The notes under the pieces were generated by a model, which saw only the letters and a list, made by a program, of their open reading frames with translations, did no database searches and was not told the DNA's origin. From Vibrio sp. 10N.286.49.B3 (GTDB lineage Bacteria; Pseudomonadota; Gammaproteobacteria; Enterobacterales; Vibrionaceae), in contig NZ_MCUV01000030.1 of assembly GCF_002873395.1 (NCBI RefSeq), positions 22,881 through 56,544 on the forward strand: DNA of 33,664 bases, read 5' to 3'. A program made the position numbers and the translations under genes. This document shows, piece by piece, positions 1 to 9,900 of this stretch; the stretch's first letter is position 1, and every line of letters starts with the position of its first letter.

Positions 1-60
1 TAGAAAGTTAGAAAGTTAGAAGATAAAGCGGAAAGAGAAAAGAGAAAAGAGAAAAGATAA
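1..60. repeat. purine-rich simple repeat
   Basis: The plus strand is almost entirely A and G, made of repeated gaaagttaga- and agagaaa-type words. Its reverse complement resembles the pyrimidine-rich tract at about 5360-5598 next to envC, which shares the words CTAACTT and TTATCTTCT. It lies beyond the end of cysE and may continue outside the window. No coding potential is seen. Confidence 0.55.
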
Positions 61-269
61 GTAAACCTGCACTGAATGTGGAGATGATTACGCAGACCGC
101 TCAAGACTTCCCTGTTCGCTTAGTAATGGGCATCCATGCCCATTGATGTCTGCTCCATCACAACCACATAACTGAATCACTTCAAATACCACAATCCGAT
201 ATATCGGACTCAATGTAATCTCGCCTATTATCGGAGAAGTGGGTGGGATGAGGGAGCAGACCGGTTGAG
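61..269. other. intergenic region downstream of cysE with two palindromes
   Basis: No gene is supported here. Two symmetrical elements are visible. One is a hairpin with a 7-bp stem, ATGGGCA (126-132) pairing with TGCCCAT (137-143) across a 4-base loop. The other is a perfect 14-bp palindrome TCCGATATATCGGA at 195-208. Neither is followed by a T-run on the cysE (minus) strand, so neither is a convincing intrinsic terminator. Confidence 0.4.
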
Positions 270-1091
270 TTAGATTCCGTCGCCACCGATGAAGCTTTGT
301 GACTTGCCGTTGAATTGCTGATCCATGTCGAGTGATGGCATTTCACTTTTTGGGCGGCCGACGATTTTTGCCGGTACGCCTGCAACCGTGGTGTGTGGTG
401 GGACGGGGTTGAGTACGACGGAGCATGAGCCGATTTTTGCGCCGACGCCGACTTCAATGTTGCCGAGGATTTTTGCCCCAGCACCAATCATCACGCCTTC
501 ACGAATTTTCGGGTGACGATCGCCACACTCTTTACCAGTACCACCGAGCGTCACGTCTTGCAGAATCGATACATCATTTTCTACGATAGCCGTTTCACCA
601 ATCACAATGCCAGTGGCGTGATCGAGCATGATGCCACGACCAATGTTCGCTGCAGGGTGGATATCCACCTGACACGCCACTGATATTTGATTTTGCAGGT
701 AAGTAGCCAGCGCGACACGACCTTGATTCCACAGCCAGTTCGCCACACGATAACCTTGTAGAGCATGATAGCCCTTGAGGTAAAGTAGCGGCATCGAGAA
801 CATGGATACAGCTGGGTCACGATTAACCGTCGCACAGATATCACACGCTGCGGCTTCGGTAATGGTCGGGTCTTCATTGAACGCTTGCTCAATCACTTCA
901 CGAACAGCCATTGCCGGCATGGAAGCGGTCTTGAGTTTATTGGCTAAGATGTAGCTCAGCGCGGCACCTAAGCTTTCATGGTTGATTAAGGTCGAATGAT
1001 AAAAGCTTGCCAGCATCGGCTCTTGTTCCGCTTGCTCACGGGCTTCACGGACAATAGATGCCCACACTTTTTCTTTTTCACACTTCTTCAT
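270..1091 (-). CDS. cysE: serine O-acetyltransferase CysE
   Basis: The 273-residue product transfers acetyl from acetyl-CoA to L-serine, the committed step of cysteine biosynthesis in the cytoplasm. The N-terminal helical domain is followed by a left-handed beta-helix of hexapeptide repeats (about residues 140-245), including DHATGIVIGET and the GGTGKECGDRHP segment typical of bacterial CysE. The C-terminus ends in GDGI. The terminal Ile of CysE is known to insert into the active site of CysK in the cysteine synthase complex, and it is kept here. The ATG is preceded by GGAG six bases upstream, which fixes the start. It lies 60 bp after gpsA on the same strand and is probably cotranscribed with it. 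Length and motifs are normal for the family. Confidence 0.97.
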   Translation of the reverse strand: MKKCEKEKVWASIVREAREQAEQEPMLASFYHSTLINHESLGAALSYILANKLKTASMPAMAVREVIEQAFNEDPTITEAAACDICATVNRDPAVSMFSMPLLYLKGYHALQGYRVANWLWNQGRVALATYLQNQISVACQVDIHPAANIGRGIMLDHATGIVIGETAIVENDVSILQDVTLGGTGKECGDRHPKIREGVMIGAGAKILGNIEVGVGAKIGSCSVVLNPVPPHTTVAGVPAKIVGRPKSEMPSLDMDQQFNGKSQSFIGGDGI

Positions 1092-1151
1092 TCATCACTC
1101 CAATCACCATCCATGGCTCATTATTCTTAAACGATTTTACTGTTTTATTAT

Positions 1152-2183
1152 TTAGGCTTTTTCTGACTTTTTCTCACGACCAAGTAAGTCTTGCGCCGCT
1201 TGCATAGCATCTTTACCTTGGTATAGAACCTGATAGATTTGATCAACAATCGGCATTTCAACGCCCATGCGACCTGCCAGCAACCACACTTCCTTGGTGT
1301 TGCGGTAACCTTCAACAACTTGACCTATCTCTTCTTGCGCGGTATCCACATCTTTACCGTGACCAAGCGCCAAACCAAAGCGGCGGTTACGAGATTGATT
1401 ATCGGTACAAGTTAGCACTAGATCGCCTAAACCAGCCATACCCATAAAGGTTTCAGGTTGTGCGCCCAGTGCAGCGCCGAGACGTGTCATTTCCGCTAAA
1501 CCACGCGTGATTAAAGCCGTACGCGCATTGGCACCAAAACCGATACCATCCGACATACCTGCGCCAATCGCAATCACGTTCTTCACTGCGCCGCCAAGTT
1601 GCATGCCAATGAAATCATCGTTCGCGTACACTCGTAGCGTTTTGCTGCAGTGCACTTTCTCTTGTAAATCCGTCACAAACTGCGCATCAGGAGACGCAAC
1701 CGAAATCGCTGTCGGCATGCCCATTGCCAATTCTTTAGCAAACGTTGGACCAGACAAAACCGCCAATGAGTAGCTATCACCTAATACATCATCCGCCACT
1801 TCTTTTAGCAGGCGACCGGTTTCAGGCTCAAGTCCTTTGGTGGCCCAACATAAACGCGTATCAGCACGTAAATGCGGTTTGATATTATTAAGTACTAGAC
1901 CAAACACATGACTCGGTACCACAACCAATAAATCACGACTCGCTTGCACCGCCTTGTTTAAGTCAGACTCAACAATCAGCGAAGCAGGAAAATCAATCCC
2001 AGGTAGAAACTCATGGTTCGCACGGTCCGCTTCTAAACGCGCCATATGCTCAGGTTCGTGACCCCAAATCACCACATTTGCGCCATTACGAGCTAAAGAA
2101 ATCGCTAAAGATGTGCCGTAAGAGCCAGCACCGATCACCGTCATGGCAATCTCTTTACCGTAAGCATTATGAGTATCTGTCAT
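1152..2183 (-). CDS. gpsA: glycerol-3-phosphate dehydrogenase [NAD(P)+] GpsA
   Basis: The 343-residue cytoplasmic enzyme reduces dihydroxyacetone phosphate to sn-glycerol 3-phosphate for phospholipid synthesis. The Rossmann dinucleotide-binding motif [10 protein letters not shown] starts at residue 18. ATKGLE (Lys116) and [13 protein letters not shown] (Lys201) carry the conserved active-site lysines. The start used here gives 13 residues before MTVIGAG; a short leader is normal in this family (E. coli has seven), but a start at 2144 is not excluded. It sits between secB and cysE, 135 bp after secB. A terminator-like hairpin in that gap suggests that transcription from secB is partly attenuated, or that gpsA-cysE has its own promoter. 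Confidence 0.97.
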   Translation of the reverse strand: MTDTHNAYGKEIAMTVIGAGSYGTSLAISLARNGANVVIWGHEPEHMARLEADRANHEFLPGIDFPASLIVESDLNKAVQASRDLLVVVPSHVFGLVLNNIKPHLRADTRLCWATKGLEPETGRLLKEVADDVLGDSYSLAVLSGPTFAKELAMGMPTAISVASPDAQFVTDLQEKVHCSKTLRVYANDDFIGMQLGGAVKNVIAIGAGMSDGIGFGANARTALITRGLAEMTRLGAALGAQPETFMGMAGLGDLVLTCTDNQSRNRRFGLALGHGKDVDTAQEEIGQVVEGYRNTKEVWLLAGRMGVEMPIVDQIYQVLYQGKDAMQAAQDLLGREKKSEKA

Positions 2184-2230
2184 ATCGTGAAAACCTGTAT
2201 TTTAATGAGAATCGTCATTTATTGGCTAGT

Positions 2231-2288
2231 ATAAATAAAAAATGCACATCACCCTAATTATCGTTCGCAAACGAAAGGTGTGTGCATT
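2231..2288 (-). terminator. intrinsic terminator or attenuator after secB
   Basis: Read on the minus strand, AATGCACA (2288-2281) pairs perfectly with TGTGCATT (2248-2241). The stem extends through CACC/GGTG with a one-base bulge. A smaller nested hairpin TCGTT-cgca-AACGA fills the loop. The 3' side runs into TTTTTTATTTAT. This is a good Rho-independent terminator located inside the secB-gpsA-cysE gene string. Confidence 0.7.
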
Positions 2289-2318
2289 CTTATCGTAACA
2301 AAAAGGTTAGCTTATCGC

Positions 2319-2786
2319 TTATGCCTGTTCTGTTTGCTCTGCAGATTGAGCTTGGTTTTGTAGGTAGTTCATGAACAATGCGTCAAAGTTAACTGGCGCA
2401 AGGTTCAGTTGTGGGAACGTACCTTTAACTACTAGGCTAGAAATCGTTTCACGAGCGTATGGGAATAGGATGTTCGGGCAGAATGCACCTAGACAATGAG
2501 CTAGTTGACCCGCTTCCATTTGACCAGCAGTAAAGATACCGCCTTGTTGAACTTCACAAAGGAAAGCAACATCGTCAGCGTTCTTAACAGTAACAGTAAG
2601 ACGTAGGATAACTTCGTAAACGCCTTCGCCTAGTTCACGGCTTTGAGTATCAAGATCCAGTTTAACATCTGGCTGCCATTCTTTTTGGAACATATCTGGA
2701 GAGTTAGGCGCTTCAAAAGAAACATCTTTTAGGAAGATACGTTGGATAGCAAATTGTTGTGCTTCTTGTTGTGCTGCTTCAGCCAT
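2319..2786 (-). CDS. secB: protein-export chaperone SecB
   Basis: The 155-residue product matches SecB in length and sequence: a short acidic and Gln-rich N-terminus, then [19 protein letters not shown], the [19 protein letters not shown] strand region, and the [18 protein letters not shown] segment. SecB is a tetrameric cytoplasmic chaperone that keeps precursors unfolded and hands them to SecA for Sec-dependent export. The ATG has AAGGA eight bases upstream. It follows the membrane rhodanese gene by 78 bp on the same strand, as in E. coli (yibN-secB-gpsA-cysE), so cotranscription is likely. Nothing is unusual in the sequence. Confidence 0.97.
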   Translation of the reverse strand: MAEAAQQEAQQFAIQRIFLKDVSFEAPNSPDMFQKEWQPDVKLDLDTQSRELGEGVYEVILRLTVTVKNADDVAFLCEVQQGGIFTAGQMEAGQLAHCLGAFCPNILFPYARETISSLVVKGTFPQLNLAPVNFDALFMNYLQNQAQSAEQTEQA

Positions 2787-2865
2787 TTTCTTAATCCTTA
2801 AAAATTCTTACTTATATAAAATTCATGCAATGATAGTGATTTGATGGTCACTAAAATTCGCTGAG

Positions 2866-3300
2866 TTACTTTTTACCACGAATAAGTGGCATTTTTGCTT
2901 CACTCCAGCCAATTAAGCCACTTTTTAATACATTTACGTTTTCAAAGCCGGCTTTTGCTAATAAATTTGCATTGTCTTGAGCGGTTTGACCCGTCTTACA
3001 TACAACAATGATTGGGTCAGCTTTGTGATTTTCAAGGCTACCAAAGTTACCCTCTTTAATTTCAGACGGTAAAATGTGAAGTGCGTCAGTAATGTGACCT
3101 TTTTGGAACTCATCTTTGGTGCGGATATCAACCACGACACCATTTTCACGGTTCATCAGTTGAGTGGTTTGTGCAGCAGTAATCTCTTTATATGCGGCAG
3201 TTGCTGCTTTAATAGTCGTCATAATGACACCAACTACTAAACCAATCCAAACAATCCCTAAAATCATGTTCTGTTGAAAAAACTCAATGTACTCTTGCAT
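2866..3300 (-). CDS. yibN: membrane-anchored rhodanese-like protein YibN
   Basis: The product has 144 residues from the ATG at 3300. The reading frame is open upstream to 3477, but the extra 59 residues do not look like the family, whose E. coli member also starts with MQE and has 143 residues. One N-terminal membrane helix (about residues 11-30) is followed by a single rhodanese domain with VVVDIRTKDEFQKGHI and the active-site loop CKTGQTA (Cys101). The domain faces the cytoplasm if the usual topology holds. Rhodaneses carry persulfide sulfur on this Cys; the physiological substrate is not shown by the sequence. It heads the secB-gpsA-cysE string and is divergent from gpmM. Confidence 0.92.
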   Translation of the reverse strand: MQEYIEFFQQNMILGIVWIGLVVGVIMTTIKAATAAYKEITAAQTTQLMNRENGVVVDIRTKDEFQKGHITDALHILPSEIKEGNFGSLENHKADPIIVVCKTGQTAQDNANLLAKAGFENVNVLKSGLIGWSEAKMPLIRGKK

Positions 3301-3344
3301 TATTCTGAACTCACGATGTTGTGGCGAAAAATAGTTAGGCTCGG

Positions 3345-3350
3345 AGTATA
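3345..3350 (-). promoter_or_regulatory. candidate -10 box for yibN-secB
   Basis: On the minus strand TATACT lies 45 bp upstream of the yibN ATG and is a near-consensus sigma-70 -10. The -35 at 17-bp spacing (TTTCTC) is weak, so this is a suggestion only. Confidence 0.3.
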
Positions 3351-3540
3351 GCGATTTAGTCATACAAGAGAAAGGATCTAAGCACAAAGCGCAACCGGTG
3401 AGATAAAAAATCGCGACCAAGATCAAGCTACGTATACGATAAGATCGGCAAAACACACAGAAAATCTCATTTATCACACCCGCTTATCTTCCCGCTAAGA
3501 TACGATCTTGTAGGCTACTTTCACATTCCAACCACATATA

Positions 3541-3570
3541 TTGATCTTCCACTACAATTAACGCTATAAA
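3541..3570 (+). promoter_or_regulatory. candidate promoter for gpmM
   Basis: TTGATC (3541-3546) and TATAAA (3565-3570) are separated by 18 bp in the 407-bp divergent region between yibN and gpmM. The transcript would have a leader of about 130 bases. The rest of the region (3301-3707) is AT-rich, and I see no gene in it. Confidence 0.35.
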
Positions 3571-3707
3571 CTGTAGTAAAGTTACGCTAATTTATATTGA
3601 AATATTTCAAACTGTGTCGCTTGCCTATTTATCGATGATGATATAAAAGCGTCAATGGTTACAATTTTTAACTATTTTTTGATTTAGAAATTAACGAGGT
3701 CAGTCCT

Positions 3708-5240
3708 ATGTCAGCTAAGAAGCCAATGGCTCTAGTGATCCTTGATGGTTACGGTTACCGTGAAGACAATCAAGACAACGCAATCGCAAACGCAAACACT
3801 CCAGTACTTGATGGCCTAATCGCTAATCAACCAAGCACACTAATCTCAGCTTCTGGCTTAGATGTAGGTTTGCCAGATGGTCAAATGGGTAACTCTGAAG
3901 TAGGTCACACCAACATCGGTGCTGGTCGCGTTGTATACCAAGACTTAACTCGCATCACTAAATCGATTGCTGACGGTGAATTCGCTCACACAGAAGCACT
4001 AGCAAACGCGATCGACAAAGCGGTTAAAGCTGACAAAGCAGTACACATCATGGGTCTTATGTCTCCAGGTGGCGTACACTCTCACGAAGATCACATCTAC
4101 GCAGCCGTTGAAATGGCAGCAGAGCGTGGCGCAGAGAAAATCTACCTACACGCTTTCCTAGATGGCCGTGATACTCCGCCACGTAGCGCAGAAAACTCAC
4201 TACAAAAATTCCAAGATCTATTCGCTAAACTAGGTAAAGGTCGCGTTGCGTCACTTATCGGTCGTTACTACGCAATGGATCGTGATAACAACTGGGATCG
4301 CGTAGAGAAATGTTACGATCTTCTAACTCAAGCAAGCGCTGAATTCACATTCGAAACAGCGGTTGAAGGTCTAGAAGCAGCTTACGCTCGTGAAGAAAAC
4401 GATGAATTCGTACAAGCAACAGAGCTTAAGAAAGCGGGTGAAGAGTCTGCCGCTATCGTTGATGGCGACGCGGTAATCTTCATGAACTACCGTGCTGACC
4501 GTGCGCGTGAAATCACTCGTACATTCGTTCCTGCATTTAGCGAGTTCGAGCGTAAAGCATTCCCAGCAATCGACTTTGTGATGCTGACTCAATACGCAGC
4601 AGATATCCCACTACTTTGTGCATTCCCACCAGCTTCTCTAGAGAACACGTACGGCGAATGGCTATCTAAGCAAGGTCAAACGCAGCTACGTATTTCTGAA
4701 ACTGAAAAATACGCACACGTGACTTTCTTCTTCAATGGCGGTATGGAATCTGAGTTCGCTGGCGAAGAGCGTCAACTTGTTGCTTCTCCAAAAGTAGCAA
4801 CTTACGACCTACAACCAGAAATGAGCGCACCAGAGCTAACTGAAAAGCTAGTTGCAGCAATCAAATCAGGTAAGTACGACGCTATCGTATGTAACTTCCC
4901 TAACTGTGACATGGTTGGCCACACTGGCGTTTACGATGCAGCAGTTAAAGCAAGTGAAGCGCTTGATGAGTGTATCGGTAAAGTAGTAGAAGCGATCAAA
5001 GAAGTTGATGGCCAAATGCTAATCACCGCTGACCACGGTAACGCAGAAATGATGGTAAACCCAGAAACGGGCGGCATCCACACTGCACACACTAACCTAC
5101 CAGTGCCACTTATCTATGTTGGTAACAAAGAGCTAGAACTTAAGTCAGGTGGTAAACTATCTGACCTAGCACCAACAATGCTAGCACTAACGGGTACTGA
5201 AATCCCAGCTGACATGACAGGCGACATTCTTTTTAAATAA
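3708..5240 (+). CDS. gpmM: 2,3-bisphosphoglycerate-independent phosphoglycerate mutase
   Basis: The 510-residue cytoplasmic glycolytic enzyme interconverts 3- and 2-phosphoglycerate using two metal ions and a phosphoserine intermediate. It belongs to the alkaline phosphatase superfamily. [11 protein letters not shown] places the metal-binding Asp at residue 13. [14 protein letters not shown] contains the nucleophilic Ser63. [37 protein letters not shown] and TADHGNAE are the expected substrate- and metal-binding blocks. GAGG lies eight bases before the ATG. It is transcribed away from yibN and converges with envC. Its codon use is strongly biased, as expected of a highly expressed glycolytic gene. 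Confidence 0.98.
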   Translation: MSAKKPMALVILDGYGYREDNQDNAIANANTPVLDGLIANQPSTLISASGLDVGLPDGQMGNSEVGHTNIGAGRVVYQDLTRITKSIADGEFAHTEALANAIDKAVKADKAVHIMGLMSPGGVHSHEDHIYAAVEMAAERGAEKIYLHAFLDGRDTPPRSAENSLQKFQDLFAKLGKGRVASLIGRYYAMDRDNNWDRVEKCYDLLTQASAEFTFETAVEGLEAAYAREENDEFVQATELKKAGEESAAIVDGDAVIFMNYRADRAREITRTFVPAFSEFERKAFPAIDFVMLTQYAADIPLLCAFPPASLENTYGEWLSKQGQTQLRISETEKYAHVTFFFNGGMESEFAGEERQLVASPKVATYDLQPEMSAPELTEKLVAAIKSGKYDAIVCNFPNCDMVGHTGVYDAAVKASEALDECIGKVVEAIKEVDGQMLITADHGNAEMMVNPETGGIHTAHTNLPVPLIYVGNKELELKSGGKLSDLAPTMLALTGTEIPADMTGDILFK

Positions 5241-5261
5241 AGATCACCTGACATAACCAGT

Positions 5262-5598
5262 CAAAGAGAAAGTTTAAGAGCAGAGGAAAGTTAGAAAGAG
5301 AAAAGTAAGATCAAGAGCCAAGAGCAAGATCAAGTGAGGGGATCGAAATGAACCCAGCTCTTATCTTTTACTTTCCTCTTCGCTCTTACTTTTATCTGCT
5401 TTTTTTCTGCTCTTCGCTCTTACTTTTATCTGCTTTTTTCTGCTCTTCGCTCTTACTTATAACTTTTATCTGCTCTTTCCTGCTTTTCGCTCTTACTTTC
5501 TAACTTGTAACTTTCCTCTGCTCTTCCTCTGCTCTTCGCTCTTACTTTCTAACTTATAACTTTTATCTTCTCTTCCCTGCTTTTTCCTGCTCTTACTG
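5262..5598. repeat. purine arm followed by imperfect pyrimidine tandem repeats
   Basis: After gpmM the plus strand is purine-rich (about 5262-5340) and then becomes pyrimidine-rich up to the envC stop. Five copies of a 14-base core (CTCTTCGCTCTTAC, with one C-to-T type change) start at 5376, 5410, 5443, 5483 and 5532. They are spaced 33-49 bp apart and separated by TTTTATCTGC- or TTCTAACTT-type filler. The purine arm contains reverse-complement words such as GTAAGA and AAGAGCAAG, so the block can form long imperfect hairpins. No ORF is credible here. It may act as the end region for the convergent gpmM and envC transcripts. Confidence 0.65.
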
Positions 5599-6708
5599 TT
5601 ACTTCTTCAACCAACTCAATGGATTCTGCTCGCGACTATTACGGCGGATCTCAAAATACAGCGACGCCTGCGACTGACCACCCGTATCACCAGCCAACGC
5701 AATCGTCTCACCAGCCAACACCTTATCGCCTTCTTGCTTAGTCAACGCCTGGTTATATCCATACAAGGTCATGTCACCCTTACCATGGTCGAGCAACACC
5801 AACAAACCATAGCCACGCAAATACTCCGCAAACACCACCGTGCCTGAATAAACTGCCTTCACTTCCTGACCATAATTCGCCTTAATCACCATCCCCTTCC
5901 AATCAATCTGACCAGACTGCGGCGTACCATAGCGATGCAACACCTTACCCTTAATCGGCCACGGCAACTTACCACGACGCTTCGCCAACCCATCCATCAA
6001 CACCGCATTACGCTTCGCCGCCTTCGCAATCTCCGCCACCAAACGCGCCTCATTACGCTGCAACTCTGCCAAATTCGCTTGATCACTGGCAATACCGCCA
6101 CGCAACTTCGCCAATGTACCCTGACGCTGCGACTGCGCCTTACGCAACGTATCACGCTCGGCGGTTTGACTCGCCAACAACTGTGAAATCTGCGCTTGTT
6201 CCAAAGTACGCTGCGTCTCTTGACCCGATAACTGTTCTTGGGTTTTCGACAGCGCATCAATCGCCTTAGCACGAGACTTGGCTAAATGCTGAAAATACTG
6301 ACTAATACGATCCTCTTCCACCCCAGTATGGAGCAGATTCGTGGTCGATTTAGCACGCTGAGTAATGTAATACGTTTGCAGCAACTGCTCTAAATGAGTG
6401 GCTTGCGATGCCTTCTGCTGCTCAAGTTGGGCAATGTTACCTTCAATCTGCGACATGTTGCCTTTTGAGGTTTTCAACTGACTGCGCGTGGTATGAATCT
6501 TCTTCTCCACATCAGCAATGGCCAACTCTTGTTTTTTCAGCTGATCTTGCAACTTATCCAACGCCTTTTGCTGTTTCGATAACGATTGCTTTTGACGAGA
6601 AATATGACTCTTTACGTCTTTTAAATCCTTATCCGTTGCAGCTTGAGTTGGCACTAACGCCATCAAACATAAAGATAAAACCAAATAGAAAGCACCACGA
6701 AATCGCAT
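5599..6708 (-). CDS. envC: murein hydrolase activator EnvC
   Basis: The product has 369 residues from the ATG at 6708. A TTG 33 bases upstream is also in frame but gives a poor signal peptide. The order is a signal peptide (cleavage after VPTQA), a long coiled coil (about residues 25-235) and a C-terminal LytM/M23 fold (about 255-369). The usual metal ligands are missing: the first His position reads GQIDWKG, and the HxH motif is replaced by SLYFEIR. This catalytically dead LytM is the hallmark of EnvC, which FtsEX recruits to the septum and which activates the amidases AmiA and AmiB for daughter-cell separation. It is convergent with gpmM, a neighbour in many gammaproteobacteria. Confidence 0.93.
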   Translation of the reverse strand: MRFRGAFYLVLSLCLMALVPTQAATDKDLKDVKSHISRQKQSLSKQQKALDKLQDQLKKQELAIADVEKKIHTTRSQLKTSKGNMSQIEGNIAQLEQQKASQATHLEQLLQTYYITQRAKSTTNLLHTGVEEDRISQYFQHLAKSRAKAIDALSKTQEQLSGQETQRTLEQAQISQLLASQTAERDTLRKAQSQRQGTLAKLRGGIASDQANLAELQRNEARLVAEIAKAAKRNAVLMDGLAKRRGKLPWPIKGKVLHRYGTPQSGQIDWKGMVIKANYGQEVKAVYSGTVVFAEYLRGYGLLVLLDHGKGDMTLYGYNQALTKQEGDKVLAGETIALAGDTGGQSQASLYFEIRRNSREQNPLSWLKK

Positions 6709-6918
6709 AGACCAACCTAAGGGAAAACGAAAAGAAGACAAAAAATAAACAGATTAAAGAAAGAGTATATAGGAAAGAATCGCAGGTAAGACAAAAGAAA
6801 GAAAAATCAATGACACAAATAAGAGAAAAGCGTGATATTGCCCGTATAAAACATCAAACAGCGGCATAGGAAAGAAGGGAAGCCTTAACTCGGTAACCAA
6901 GCTAAGGCTATTAAATCA

Positions 6919-9900
6919 TTAATCGTTTTCTAACAAGCCAAGTAACTGTTGTGGATCTAGCGTGCGACTCTCAGAACTTGCCGACAAAACCTGATCCGCC
7001 AAATCCCGCTTATCATGGTGCAGCGCAATAATCTTCTCTTCAATCGTCTCACGCGTCACCAAACGATAAACCGTCACGGGCTTTTGCTGACCCATACGAT
7101 AAGCACGGTCACTGGCTTGATCTTCCACCGCAGGGTTCCACCACGGATCAATATGAATCACCGTATCCGCTTCGGTTAAGTTCAGCCCGGTACCACCCGC
7201 TTTCAAACTGATCAAAAAGACACGGTGTGTACCATCTTTAAACGAATCCACCGCTTGCTGACGCTGCTTAGTCGACAACTTGCCATCTAAGTAACTGTAA
7301 GCAATATTATCTTTATCAAGCTGAGCAGAAAAACGCTTCAACACCCCAACAAACTGACTAAACACCAGCACGTTGTGATCGCCATCCAGCGCCTCTTCTA
7401 TCAACAGTTGCGCCTCAAGCAGCTTGGTACTTTGCCCTTGCAGATGATCAAACACCAAGCCGACATCACAACAAATTTGACGCAGCTTAGTTAACGCAGC
7501 AAACACCTCAACCACGCCACGGCTATTGGCACTTTTCAATGCCACCAGCGACTCTTTACGCACCGCTTCATACGCCGTACGCTCTTTATTCGATAGCTCA
7601 ATATGGTGGATAATTTCCGTCTTCGCTGGCAGTTCAGTTAACACTTCGCCTTTAGTACGACGCATAATGAACGGACTCACCAACGCCTTTAAGCGCCACA
7701 TATCTTGCTCTTGCTTACTCGCTTGCGCGTACTTACTGCGGAAAGTTTTCAAATCACCCAATAAGCCAGGGTTTAAGAACGAAAACAAACTCCACAGCTC
7801 AACCAAGTGATTCTCAACCGGCGTACCCGAAAGCGCAAAACGACGCTGAGCTTGCAAACCAAACACCACTTTCGAACGTTTCGCTTGCGGGTTCTTGATC
7901 TGCTGCGCTTCATCGAGCACCGCACAGTTCCAAGTCACTTCATTTAACGCATCCGATAAACGCGTCACCAAGCCATAGCTCAGCAAGATCACATCATTGA
8001 CGCCAGCACGATCGATCGCTTGAATACGGTCTTGGCACGCCTCTAAATCAATAATATTCAAACTTGGCGTGAAACGTTGCGACTCTTCTTGCCAGTTACT
8101 CAATACCGACTTAGGACACACCACTAAACTTGGTCCCTGCGATTGATAGTGCGTCATCAACGTCAACGCCTGCAAGGTTTTACCCAAGCCCATATCATCG
8201 GCAAGACAAGCGCCAAAACCATGCTCGGTTAAATGCGCCGCCCACAGCACACTCTCTTTTTGATAATCACGTAACGGTTCAAGCAGATCATCAGCAAGCA
8301 CAGGTTGCGCCTGCCACGATTCCACCAACGCCTGCCACGCATCATCACTGCTGGCTGACATCGAATCGATCAACTGCTGCAACGGAAACGCCATACGATG
8401 ATCAACATGCTGCTCATCATCGACCAAACTATCAAGTAAACTTAACTGACGACGCAGTTCATCAGTGATCAACAACGTGACTGACTCATCTTCGGCATTA
8501 ACATAACCGGTGCGATGGTGTGCCAACAACTGACGTAAATCCATCTCCAGACCACTATCAATCTCGACGCGACCATCCACTTCAAACCAGTTTTGATTCT
8601 TATTGATCGACATAGAAAAATCATCCACACCGACCACTTTTAACTGCTGACTATTGGCTTTCCAATGCAAAGGCAGATCTGACTGCGCTTCCACCAACGC
8701 CATTAATGACAGCGCCTCTTTCCCCGCTAACTGCCATTTCATTGAACTATGATCATTAAGATCGAGCGCCAGCACTAACTCTTGCGCTTGGCGATACTCT
8801 TTATCCAAATCACGCTGATACCACAAACCATCAGAGCCATGTAACCACTCACTGCCCCTACCTGACGCACTGCCCACCAAGCCATTATGAGAAGAGTGCT
8901 CAATGGATAAATCCAGCGACGTACCATTCCAAGAGAGCCAAACATTCGGCGTATCACTCCAATCACCACGCGTTACCGAGCCTTGGTCATTGTCGACATC
9001 AAACCAATCCACATGCTCAGATAACAGTTCAATCAGCTGATCTTTACGCTCCACCGTCACCAGCGTATCTTGCCAGCGCGTCAATTGCGTTTCGATGGAA
9101 TTTGGCACATCAACAAAACGATAAATCGAATCTTGCGCGTGATAGAGCCAAGGCGCAGCACACGTACGCTCGGCATAGAAAGGATACAACTCAAACTGCT
9201 CAGTTAGTTGGGTTTCAGCGTTAGTCTCAGCTTCATGACGCCAAACCAGCAGCGGAATTTCTTTATAAAACGACACCTGATCGCTATCAAAGCCATACAA
9301 GTTATCCGCATCACACAACGCCAGCGCAACACTCTTGCGCACCTCAGCACTGCGATCGGTGGGTAAAGCGCCATCGCCCTCTGCATTAGCCGTCTCAATC
9401 GCTAATAAAATGGCGCGATCGCTACTGCTTAGTAGACCATCGTGCTTCTCTTTTAGCTGCTCAAGCGACACCTTACGTCCTTTGCTCCAGCCACTTTTGC
9501 CCTTTGCTTGCACCTTAATTTCCACGCGACCTGCGAGTTCATCAAGCTGCCAAATCAGACGTTCTTTCTTAGCGATGCCCATTGTTGATGGCGAATCCGT
9601 ACGCTTAAGCCACTGCTGCCACACCGAAGTAATGGTAATCAAAGGCGCATCTTGGTTAGTCAAACCTTGCAGAGCATGCTTAGCAACATGAGCAATCACC
9701 GAATCATCACGACTGGCTAAGATTTGCTGATAAATAGCGTATTTAGGCGAGACCATCAGCCCAATCCAACGCTCAGTATCATCACGCAGGCGATAAGCTA
9801 AAATACAATCGAGTAACAGACGCGACCAATCGATCGTCTGTGCTGTGTTTTTGACAAGAGACTGCAGCCACTGTTCTGGACTCGCGAAATAGCGACCTAA

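Noticed and set aside
126..143. Terminator for cysE
   Set aside because: The hairpin is perfect but has no U-run on the cysE strand.
182..487. Minus-strand 101-codon frame overlapping the cysE 3' end
   Set aside because: It is a shifted frame of cysE with Ser/His-rich composition. It explains nothing that cysE does not.
3301..3477. 59-residue N-terminal extension of the rhodanese
   Set aside because: The frame is open, but homologs start at MQE with about 143 residues, and the extension would cross the likely promoter region.
5376..5545. CRISPR-like array in the gpmM-envC gap
   Set aside because: The repeat cores are short (14 bases), the spacers are low-complexity and share words, spacing is irregular (33-49 bp), and there are no cas genes.
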